The position numbers and the translations under genes are program-made. This document shows, in pieces, positions 47,501 to 59,500 of a DNA stretch of 64,000 nt. The stretch lies in the NCBI RefSeq assembly GCF_000003815.2, contig NC_049996.1, positions 17,032,930 to 17,096,929 on the forward strand, written 5' to 3'. Source of the stretch: Branchiostoma floridae. Lineage: Eukaryota; Chordata; Leptocardii; Amphioxiformes; Branchiostomatidae. The number at the start of each line of letters is the position of its first letter. Position 1 is the stretch's first letter. The notes under the pieces were generated by a model that saw only the letters and a list, made by a program, of their open reading frames with translations, had not been told where the DNA came from and made no database searches.

Positions 47501-50500
47501 AACTTTGCGAAGTGAAACATGGATGATCTGCTATTTCTGTACTGTTGGTGACAAATGAGCTAAGCCTACCTGCCTAATACCTAAGTGCGTAGGCCAGGGC
47601 CTGGCCCCCTGCTCCTCGCCTTCAGAACTCTCCAGGTTGCACGGTCCATTGCACTTGTTTCCGCAAACTTGAGACTCCAGTGTCCTTCGTAGGCAAAATC
47701 TAACTTACAGGAATGGTATCAATAGTTGAGTATTGCTTATGATCTTTATGACAGCTTCATTGTTAAATTACTCCACGTACTAAACATGTACGGATCCTGC
47801 CGTCCACAGCGCCCCCTGTCGCCCCTGGCAAGCCTGAGCTGATGGAGCTGACCAAGTCCTCCATCAAGCTGAACTGGTCCCGCCCGTACTACGACGGCGG
47901 TAGCCCCATCATCGGCTACATCCTGGAGGCCAGGAAGGAGGGCCAGGAGGAATGGGCCAGAGTTCACAGGTCAGTGCTGGAAATAATAATAAAAATTCTC
48001 CAGTTTTGGCAATTTTCTCCACATATTATGCAAAATGTATAAAATGTAACGTTTTGCTAATTTACATATTCGGGATGACTACCCAAATTCATTTAATGTT
48101 TGTAGCTATTAGCATGCTCGTGACAACTTGGATGAAACCCTCAAGGACAACATGACCATTGCAGTATATGTACTATACATGACGCTTTTCTTCGGTAAAA
48201 TAGACACCCCTTGTATTGGACAGAAGCTGGTCAATGATTACATTTAGTGCTAAGATTAGTTGTTTTCCATGAATGATCATGAATGCTCTGTCGTGAGCCA
48301 AACTAACCTAGACACTGGAAGATTTCAAACACACATACCAAAACCTACCGTTCCCTCCCTGCAGGCCTGAGTACATTATTGAGCGAGAATGGACCCTGAA
48401 GGACCTGACGGAAGGCACCAAGTACGACTTCCGCGTCTTCGCCTTTAACGATGCCGGGCAGAGCGAGGCTAGCGAGAACTCGGGCATCATCGAAGTCAAG
48501 GAGATCATCAGTAAGTTCTTATCTCTGTATCTTAGAGACTGCTTGTCGCATTTGTATGGATAAGGTACATGTAAATAAGATGACACTTCTAAATATGTCT
48601 TCATGTCACTCATACCTAAACGTTCTGAGAGGCTGCCTTGAAGCCACAGTTAAGTCTTTAAGATATATATTAGCCACACATTTCATGTGCATCATGATCC
48701 AGTATGAAGAAAAGAATCTGATATATCTGGTCTTCATGGGCCTTATGATTCTATCACTCCATTGTACATTAAATAATTCATAATTACAACATGTCACATA
48801 TTTTTCTATACGATTGCTTACTGTTATTCGTCTACATTCTTCAGTAGCCCAAGCTGCATTTGCCAATAAGTTTTTAAAAGATTCTAACCGTTGTTGTGTG
48901 TTTACAGTCCCTGCAGATGTTGAGCCCGACGCGAGCCTGTGGCGCACACAGATCGTGCGCTCCGGAACCGCGCTGCGCCTGTTCGTCCCCATCAAGGGCA
49001 AACCCACACCAGAAATCACCTGGACAAAGGTAAGAAAGGCATCTCTTATGAAGCTACCAATGTACATGACATAAGACTCACATGCATGATGCATGCTGTA
49101 ACATGTACAATTTCACTTTAGGTACCAATAAGAACACAGGTGAGGTGGTGAAATGGTATTAGATAGAGCTGACATCCTGGTACTTAAATATGTTTACAGC
49201 ACAAGTTTGTAAATTTCAAATATTCTCAAATATCTAATTTCATAGACAACATCGAATGTAAAAGTTGGTACTTTTAAATTCTGTGTCATGTGAGTTAGGC
49301 TGTACATATATGCCGATACCTCTAAACTGTTTATCATTGTAACATATTCAAACCATACTTGAACTTTAAGATACAATGAACATGTAATAACTGCAAGACG
49401 AATTGTACAGTAGTTGTTTATTCATTTATTTATTCATTTGTTTGTTTGTGTAGGGTGAGGAGAACCTTGAGGAGCGTGCGAACATCACCAACACGGACAC
49501 AGCATCCATATTTGTCCTGCCGAACATGCAGCGCCTGGACGCCGGGAAGTACTGCATCACTGCCGAGAACAAGGCCGGCAAGAAGTCTTCCTTCATCAAC
49601 GTCAAGGTGCTAGGTGGGTAACAATGACATTTTTTAAAGATATCATTTATCAAAAACAATAGAATAACATACAGAAACTACGAAGCGAAAGTTTAAAATT
49701 AGAATACGTAATAAAGAATAATAATGATAATAATAACAAACTTAAGAATAAAACATACATTCTTATTGTCTAATGTAGGGTAGTTGGTGTTCAATAAGAA
49801 AGAATATCCTGTATTATCTACTACTTCTTTAATATGGTGCAACCAGTTTTTCTTGTAATGCTTGATAGCTTCATTTTATTACGTAGAAATATGACATATC
49901 AAGTCCTAAATGTTCATACATACCCACTTTATAAGCGAGACGTCAATTCAGATAAATGAATTAATTCTATTTCCCAGGTGGCTTTAGCACGTAAAGTAAT
50001 AATTGAATTACAATTGTAACGTAATTACTGCATCTGTATGAGGAAACCCGTCTGTTGACAACCCCTACGTTGAAAATGGGAACGGCCGCTTAAATCATAT
50101 GCTAATATTACATTCTTTTACATACGAATACGCAGAGACGAAGAAAGCACGCTAGCTCGTAGTAATCCACTGCAAGGGTTAAAATGCACTAGTTAGAACA
50201 TTTGGAACAGCTTGGTAGGATAATAGCTTGTAGAGTTTACAGATTTTTTCACATCATTTCATCTCCAACGTTTATTTGTACAGCTTAAATTGTAGAATAC
50301 CATTTTGTGAATAGCGTACTTACCCCCCCTCCCACTTGGTACCAGTGTATATGATTTGAAATTGCAGAGTTTCTCACCTGTTTTTCTTCACCTCCAGGTC
50401 CACCTGGACCACCTGGCCCTATCAAGGTCAAGGACATCACCAAGGACTCTTGCATCATTCAGTGGTCCGCTCCAGACGATGATGGAGGCTCAGACGTCTT

Positions 50501-53500
50501 CAACTACATCGTGGAGAAGAAGGAGGTTGGTATTGTTTCTTGCCTAGAATTTGTCCTTCATCTGACCTTCATAGTATAGCTAAATATGTATGAAACTTTG
50601 TCTTTGGAACGGTTTAGAGTTTAAAAAAACATATGACTGATTGAATTGCATACATTCTCCTTTAGGCGATGTTTTGTATTGTTCTATCGTAGAATTTAAA
50701 ACAAGTATGTAGTTCACACAAAATATAATGTGCTCAGCAATACAGTGTACTGTATTTGATTTATTTGTCATATCCACAGTGAAGCTTGTACTTTAACTGG
50801 AAACGCCATTTCAGGGGCAAAAAATGTGATAGAACGATAGTTAAACATGTTTATTCCTCCTCCCCCCCTCCACCCCTCTCAGGCCGGTCGTGTTGGCTGG
50901 GCCACCGTGACCTTCAAGCAACAGAAGAACACCTACCGCATCACCAACCTGGTGGAGACATGCACCTATTACTTCCGGGTCATAGGTGAGAACAAGTACG
51001 GCATCGGCGAGCCTGTGGAGACAGAGGAGCCCATCTGTGCACTGGACCCTGTCGGTAAGTACCTTTCTCCAACTCATCTTAAGACTTTGAAAATACATCT
51101 TGTCCCTACTATCTCTTCAAACCTTAAATGATTCAGTAAAATTGTTTGAAGTGCAGCACTACACTTGACTGTAACTCCGTAAAAGGTATGTAGAAAAACT
51201 GCTAACAGAAACGGGGACAATGTTATATTCTTAGTAAGATCGTGCAACATCATTTTGAAACTACATGGCTATATAACAATCCAATCAACGCAGACAATGT
51301 AATAGGACAAACGGGGTACATGATCTACACGGCCAAAAAATCTTTGTTTGATGACAAGATATAAACGGAAGAAAATTAAATGTCTTTAATGTGTCCATCT
51401 AACAGAGCCGCCAGAGAAGCCCAAGAACCTTACCGTGGAGGAGGTTACCCCGGCAACCGTCTCCCTGGCCTGGAAGAGACCAGACTGGGATGGAGGCAGC
51501 CGCATCAGCGGGTACCTGGTGGAATACCTCGGTATGTGGGAACTTGATTTTTATTGCGGGATGTTAGAAACCTCAAATTTTCCTTCTTTTTTTATCTTTT
51601 TGTATGCGCCTGGCAAGGGACTTAACAAGATTCATTGTCAAAGAAAGAACATTGTCATTTCAAGACTTCATTATGATTATAGAATGATGGCCTATCATAA
51701 AGCTTTATTGAGAAATAAAGACAACTTTTTTCCTTTACATATTGGATCTTTTTGCCACTGTATCATCGTTAATTTCATTTTTAGCCGGAGGTCTGCTTGT
51801 TTATGATTACATTTGTTTATCAGTGTTTTGCAATCATGTCCATTTCCGAACAACGAAGACAACTTTCTGACATGTGTATCTTCCTCTTTTCTCCCCCGTA
51901 GCTCCTGGTGAGGAGGAGTGGACCAAGGCGGCCACGGCCAGGAACGTGAGCTACACCGTGTTCGGACTGGACCGCGACCAGACTTATCGCTTCCGGGTCA
52001 CGACCCTGACGGAGCTGTCTCAGAGCGTGCCGGCCGAGCTGCCAGAACCAATCACATGCAAGGAGGAGCAACGTAAGTACAGATTTCGGCCTTCCCGTTA
52101 CTTCATCTCAATGTTATTTAAACAGCTACAAAGAGTTAAATTGGGCGACCCATCTGTTTGAAAATTAGAGAACGAAGTTAATGGTCAAGGATAAGTTGCA
52201 CTGCTGATCACCGTTCATAGGCTATATGTAATAGCGCTTGGACACTGCACAGAAAACAAAATAAGTGTTTCATCAATTTTAGATGTCTGTGACCGAGGTA
52301 AACAATGGATCGATAAATAAACTGTTCTTACCCCCCCCCCCCCCTCTAGTGGCTCCGACCCTTGACCTGAGCAGTATCAAGGGCGACACGCTGATCGTGA
52401 AGGGCGGCACGGACCTGACCCTCACCATCCCGGTCCGCGGCGCGCCAGACCCCACCGTCGCCTGGATGCATGGCCTGCAGCAGATCCAGGAGAAGGGCAG
52501 ATACTTCACCAAGAAGACGCGCGAGTTCACAAGACTCCAGATCAAGAAGACGAAGAAGGAAGATGGCGGGAAGTTCACGATCACGGCACAGAACGTGGTC
52601 GGAAGTACCTCTGCTGTCTTCAACCTGAAAGTACTTGGTGAGTGACATTTCCAACTGTTTTGTTCATTCCCTCTCGATGTAACCCGAAGCACAACAGTAA
52701 TACATTAGATTACAAGGACTTTTCACTAAAATACAGTTCAAAATTCTGACAGTTTAAAATGTTCAGAAAATACTTCAAATCTTTTAAAGAACAGTTCATT
52801 TTCGTGGGTTTGTTTTTACCTGTCTTGGCTGCATAATTATATAAAGTTATTGTATATAAAATGAATGTACTGATATGATGATAGTTTGAAAATGATAATA
52901 TCCCTTTGATGTCCTGTCCGACAAATCTGTACTGGCTGCATATAAAATGAATGTAATGCAATGATGATAATTACTTTAATGTCTTACCCACAGACAAACC
53001 TGGCCCTCCATCCGGCCCCATCACCTTCGATGACGTCACAGACGAGTCGGTGATGCTGGGCTGGGAGGCGCCTAAAGATGACGGTGGGAGCGAGGTGACG
53101 CATTACGTCGTGGAGAAGAGCGACGTACGCACGGCGCAGTGGCAGTACGTCAGCTCCGAGGTGCGCCGCACGCACCTGAAGGTGACGGGGCTGAACAAGG
53201 GCGCGCAGTACCAGTTCCGCGTCAGCGCAGAGAACCGCTTCGGCGTGGGCACTCCGCTCAAGTCCAGCAACTGCTACATCAGGGCGCCGTTCGGTAAGTC
53301 AGGGCACCTCTCCTATAAATGAACATGAGGACTACCATTTATAATACTAACTGTAAACCCATGTATGCAAGCACTGTATTGTTACCACGAGTGTACGAAC
53401 TGCAAACGAAAGTATATGTACTGTAGCCCAAGTGTAGGTACTGAAAACTCAATTGCATGCATTGTACGTCCAAGTACACATACTGTAACCAAAGTGTATA

Positions 53501-56500
53501 CGCACAATCAATCATCCGCAGGCATCGTAGTATACGTACTGTAAGCTTATAATTGATCACACGAACAGTGAATTTTTTTCTAGCTGATCACAGTACTACA
53601 ATGAAGCCAACGCAAACTTTGATATATTTGTGGAGTACTTCAATGCCTACATGTTTCCCACAGACGTTCCTGAGCCGCCACAGAACCTGAAGGTTGTGGG
53701 CGTGACCAAGTCGCAGATCAAGATCGCATACGACCCACCGGAGAACGACGGCGGCGCGGCCGTGACCGGCTACATGGTGGAGAGGAAGGAGAAGAACTCC
53801 CCCCGCTGGATCAAGGCTACCAAGATGCCCATCTCAGACACGGAGTTCAGCTCTCTGGGTACGTCAATTGGACTAAAGCATTGTTTGATTGAAATTGCTT
53901 AAAGTTTCATTTGAAACGCAAAAGTGCCATCGATAATTCCCTAGATACCAAAAGTAGTTTCACTGGATTGAACTCAGTTGGAAAGTCAGTTACATTAGAA
54001 ATCGAATTGACATTAAGAAAATGTCATATTGTGGCTTGCGTCACAGACAAGTACAAGTACAACACAGGTTGGGTATAGCCATAGACAATAGATATTCTTC
54101 CTATATTCAATTCTGGTGATTAATTCCTTAGACACACTTTGCTTAGTAGTTGCTCAGAAGAAGAATGTTGTTCTGATCATTGTGATTTGTCTTCCCCAGG
54201 TCTGATGGAAGGCCTGCAGTACATGCACCGCGTTCGCGCCGTTAACCAGGCCGGCACCGGGCCCGCCTGCGACCCCACCCCGCTGGTGATCGCCATGGAC
54301 CCGATCGCCCCGCCGCGCAACCTCGAGATCCTGGAGGTCAGCTCCAAGTTCGTGCACGTGCAGTGGAAGAAGCCCATCTACGACGGCGGCGCCCGCATCA
54401 CGGGTTACGTCATCGAGGCGCGTGACGTGCGCGCGGAGAAGTGGGTCAAGTGTCACCTGGGCGAGGTGCTGAAGCTGGAGCACGTCATCACTGACATCAA
54501 GGCTCTACAGAAGTATCAGTTCCGGGTCAAGGTGGGTAATCTTTGAATGTACATGAATCTAAAACATCCTGTATAGCATCATTCCAGGTCCTTTCCTCCA
54601 TCGATTTTCAGGACCATGTCTTTCCATTTGAAAAAGTTTACGATTCTGGTACTGCATCAGGGATCATTATCACACATTTTTATCATCGGAATACCTTAAA
54701 AGCAGCATAAAGATGACGGATCATGACCACAATAATCGCTATTTTTCAGAGGAAAGTCATGATCCGATCCAAAATTTCCGTTCTTATTTTCACCCCAGGC
54801 CAAGAACGAGGCAGGAAACATCAGCGAGCCGTCCAACCTGGCCGGCCCCGTGCTGACCAAGGACGACCTCCAGCCTCCAACCATCACTCTGGACGCCAAG
54901 ATCAAGGACAACAAGGTCCAGGTTCACGCCGGCGACAAGCTGGTCATCTCCGGATTTGCTGGTGGCAAACCTGTGCCGACCATGATCTTCACTAAGGGCC
55001 GCTTGGTGCTACGCAGCCAAGGTAGATTCTACATTCCCTACATCTCAAATAATCTCCTTCCTTACATGCTGAAATTTAGGATGAGTTATTTCCTTTAGAG
55101 AGGCTTATGGATTCTGTTTTTGGTTGTCAGTTATGTAAATTCAAAGACAATTTCATCTCTTCAATTCATAAACGCATGTTGCAATACGTTTGTCAAAATT
55201 TATATCCGAGTCGTATTGTTGACGTTGGAAAGGTATCTATGTTTTATTTCGGTTTGTCATTTTTGCCAGAAAATACGCGAATAATAATAAAAAGTATTTT
55301 CAAAGAAAATCCCTAAGAAATCCCAATTTCAACACTGAGGAAGCAATGCCAGTGATTTGTGTTCTTTTGCTATATCTAAACCATACATCATTATCATCTC
55401 CCACCTCAGGCCGTGTGTCGATTGACCAGAAGGGGAAGGCATTTGCCCTGTGTGTGAGCGACGCTTCCCGTGCTGACGCCGGGGAGTACACCATCACTGC
55501 AGAGAACAACAGCGGATCAGTCACCGTCAATGTCAAGGTAAACTGTTGCTTTTTTTCTTTTTCTACATTTCACTAGTTTTAGGGTGTGGAATGCATAACT
55601 AAATATCATTGTGTCAGGATTAGGCCAGCAAGGCTATTCTATATCTCAAAACGTCAAGTTGAAAACTTATGGCCGGGTAAATCTGACCAAATCCACTCCC
55701 GAAACTCAGTGTACAGATATCCTCTCATGTTTTTTTTTCAAATCTACAAATTTTATGACTATTATCTTATAAACTTTATTTGCGTGATTGTGGCAAAAAG
55801 AACAATATCGATAAACATCGACCTCCTCCCGCGCAGGTGTTGGTGATGGGCAAGCCCGGACCCCCCATGGGTCTTCAGGTGCTGGAGACCACGCCCGAGA
55901 CTTGCACCGTCTCCTGGCAACCGCCGGAGGATGACGGAGGAGCAGGCGTCACTAACTACGTCATCGAGAAGATGGACCTCAAGACCAAGAACTGGAAGAA
56001 GGTAACTATTTGCTTTGTTTACATCTTTTCTAAATTGGTCTTGCTTTCTTCAAAGTACAAGCGAATGAGAGTATGTTTCGGTAAAGAATGGTAACTTCCA
56101 TCTCAACCAGAACATTAGACTGGAGACTCATGTGCTAAGATATCTACGGGAAACAGCAGCAAATGGAAGATGATAAAGACCTGCACTGATTGGGTTATCG
56201 ATTGCAGAGTATTTTTCTGCCTCTCTATAACTAAAAACAGTCATTATTATTATCATTATTATTAACGGTTTAACCTGGTTGTGTACAAGAATTCTCCTAT
56301 GTCCTAATCACGGAATCTTTTAGTCATTTTGTATCACATATCGTACAGCTCTGTAAAATTTATATGTTTCTCCGCCAAGGTTTCTGGAGCTGTGAGAAAG
56401 ACCACCTTCAAGATACCGAAGCTGATTCCGTTTAACGAGTACCAGTTCCGCGTCAGCGCGCAGAACATGTTCGGTGTGGGCGATCCGGCCACAACCGGAA

Positions 56501-59500
56501 ACGTGCTTGCACGCCATCCGTTTGGTACGTCATGCTATAGACTTCTTTCTACTCTCTTTCTGAGGTTATCTTATCGTAGCCATTGTGAACTTTTAGTGGG
56601 TGCTAATGTTATTAATAAGACAATGTTGAAACCATTTTTTGCCGAAATACACACAAAATGTAAATATAATTGTGATAAAGTTCAAGTGTTAGATAGTTTC
56701 CAGGAGACAGAAGGATGCCAACCAGATAGTTTTTATACTGCTGTGTTTGGTGACAACAGTCAATACACCATTGGGCAAAAGACGACGTGAATTCATGTGT
56801 ATACTTCCGATGAAATCAAATCATGTAGCTACTTTAAGCAATGACAAGTTTGGGCCAACAGTCGCGCACTTCACTAACCGACTTGATTTTGGTGCTTTAA
56901 CTGGTCGATTTTTTTTCTCCAAAGACACCCCCCGTCCAAATCAGCTAGCTAGCAATGACAAGATTTTTTAAAACCGTTTTCAACCGTCAACAGTTGAAGC
57001 ACTTCACTATTCAGTCTGAATGCGATGCTTAATTGCTGTGACTTTTTTTTCCTTCACAGACACCCCCGGACCCCCCGTCCATGTTAAGGTGAGTGAGATC
57101 ACCAGGGAAAGCCTCAAGCTGCTCTGGTCCCCTCCCGAGAACGACGGAGGCTCCGAGATCCTCGGCTTCTTCATCGAGAAGAAGGAGAAGGTGAGCGTGC
57201 GCTGGGAGCGGCTGAACAAGGAGCCGGTGATCGAGACGCGGTTCCGCGTGGAGGACCTGGAGGAGGGGCTGGAGTACGAGTTCAGGATCAGCGCCGTGAA
57301 CGCGGCCGGAGTCGGCAAGCCGAGCGCGCCGACCCTCCCCATCACAGCACAGGACCCTGTCGGTCAGTAACACAAATATGTATATATAATATTGAGGCAT
57401 TGTAGCCACCATAAGTAATATTTACATGTAGGTCAAGGTAAAGGTAAACGTTATTGCCTAAGATTATTCTTCTCAAGCCGAGCGCGCCCACTCTGCCTAT
57501 CACAGTACAGGACCCTGTCGGTCAGTAAAACCTGCAAATATACCTGCCAAATATGTATATGTTACTAATTTATCTCTGCAAAAATACATATTGATTATTG
57601 TAGCCACTTTATGTAGTATTTTCCACATTATCGCAATCATTAAGGATCCTTGAGTGGTCACTAAAGACAGGTTTGACTTAAATAATGCCTTACCGTTAAA
57701 CTATCTTGACTGTTGTTTTTGTGAAGAAAGTCTGAAGTGTCAAAGTCGGTACTTCAGTACAAATTAAACAAATGATCCCATTAAAGTCCTTTGTCTATCA
57801 ACAAGATGTATTCATGTACATGTAGAAAGACATTGCACATAACGTTACTAAGACTTCTACTTCACAATCTGCCCTTCCAGACAAGCCCGGCCCACCTGGA
57901 CCTCCCGAAGTAGAGGACACCACCAGGACCTCCATCTCTCTCACCTGGACCAAACCAACTAGCGACGGGAGGAGCAAGATCATCGGCTATGTCTTGGAGG
58001 TGCAGCCGGTGGGCACGGAGGAGTGGACCAAGGTGCACACCACCTCCACCATCAAGCTCCAGTCGTACGTTGTAGACGAACTGACTGAGAATAAGGAGTA
58101 CGTGTTCCGCGTCAGCGCCGTGAACGCTGTCGGAGTGAGCGAACCCTCCGCTTCCACTGCGCCTACCGCTGCAAGGGAGAGGCAAGGTGAGGAACTGTCG
58201 TCGAGCCTTTCTTATCATTACTAGCTGTGGAAGCAATGAGGAAACAACAAAAGATTTCTTCCTTGAGAGAGATTATACGGTTATAACATTATTCGCCTAA
58301 TGATTGGGGTGTTTTTATAGAGATAATCATGGCTGCTAAATTGCTTCTACTGCTCGTAAACGAATTTTGAGAAGCAATTAGTAGGTATTTTTTTTTAAAG
58401 TAGAATGCTGTTTTATTGTGATAACATGCAGATAATACAGGGCAGCTCAAGTACAGCTGTACTATTACGAAAAGAACATAAGTGGCTAATCCTAAGAATA
58501 TACACTTGCTAAAGTAGAACATTTGCTTTAAAAGTTGACTTCATATTCAAGACTGATATACTAATGAGCTGCACCATCTCCCTCATACAGAGCCTCCCGA
58601 GGTAGAGGTAGACGCCAGCATGAAGCGCAGCCTGACAGTGCGCGCCGGGAACCCCATCCGCTTCTATGTGGGCGTGAAGGGCCGCCCGGCCCCCACATGC
58701 ACCTGGCACAAGGAGGACGTGGACCTCAAGACGCGCTCCAACATCGAGACGACCGAGTACTCCACCACCATGACCATCGCCACCGCCAACAGGGACGACG
58801 CTGGGAAGTACGAGCTGACGGTCGAGAACCCGCACGGGAGCAAGACTGTCGGGACATACGTCAAGGTTTACGGTGAGTTTCATTTTTCACTTTCACTTTA
58901 TTTCTTTCACTAGGAGCGTACACCCAGGCCTGCTTTTCAGGCAGTCCTGGACTTACATTTGAAAAACACAAGTTTGCTAAGTTAGAATTACTTTGAGTTG
59001 CTCCCTTTCAAATGCGACATCAGAAGTCACAGAACATTCACTGAAGTCATTTTCTCAATGTGCAGATATTTTTTCTTACGAAGAAATACATATATTGCCT
59101 TTATTATAGTGATTACATTTTTGTTTCCTATGTGCAATAAAGTTGATATATAGCAAAACCAGCCAGTACTAAGCAGACATATCCACCTTGAGGAAGTTTC
59201 CCGAAATCTAACACGACGTTTTCTTGGTTCCTTCAGACACGCCCGGGCCGCCTGAGGAGGTGGTCGTGAAGGGCGCGACCAGCAAGACGGCCGTGATCGA
59301 CTGGGACCCGCCCAGCAAGGACGGAGGCAAACCCGTCGTCGGCTACATCCTCGAGAAGAAGGAGGTACGTTGTCATGGAAACCATAACATGCAAACAATA
59401 ATAAGGCCAGCCAGGGGTTACAGGATAAGAGGAGAGACATGCATTGAGCATACTACGTACTAAGTCCTACCACACTATTCCATACATACATACATACATC

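Noticed and set aside
56905-56940. Another decoy exon start (CCAAAGACACCCCCCGTCC) before the exon at 57060
   Set aside because: Only about 12 bp resemble the true exon start and the upstream intron sequence does not match, so chance is likely.
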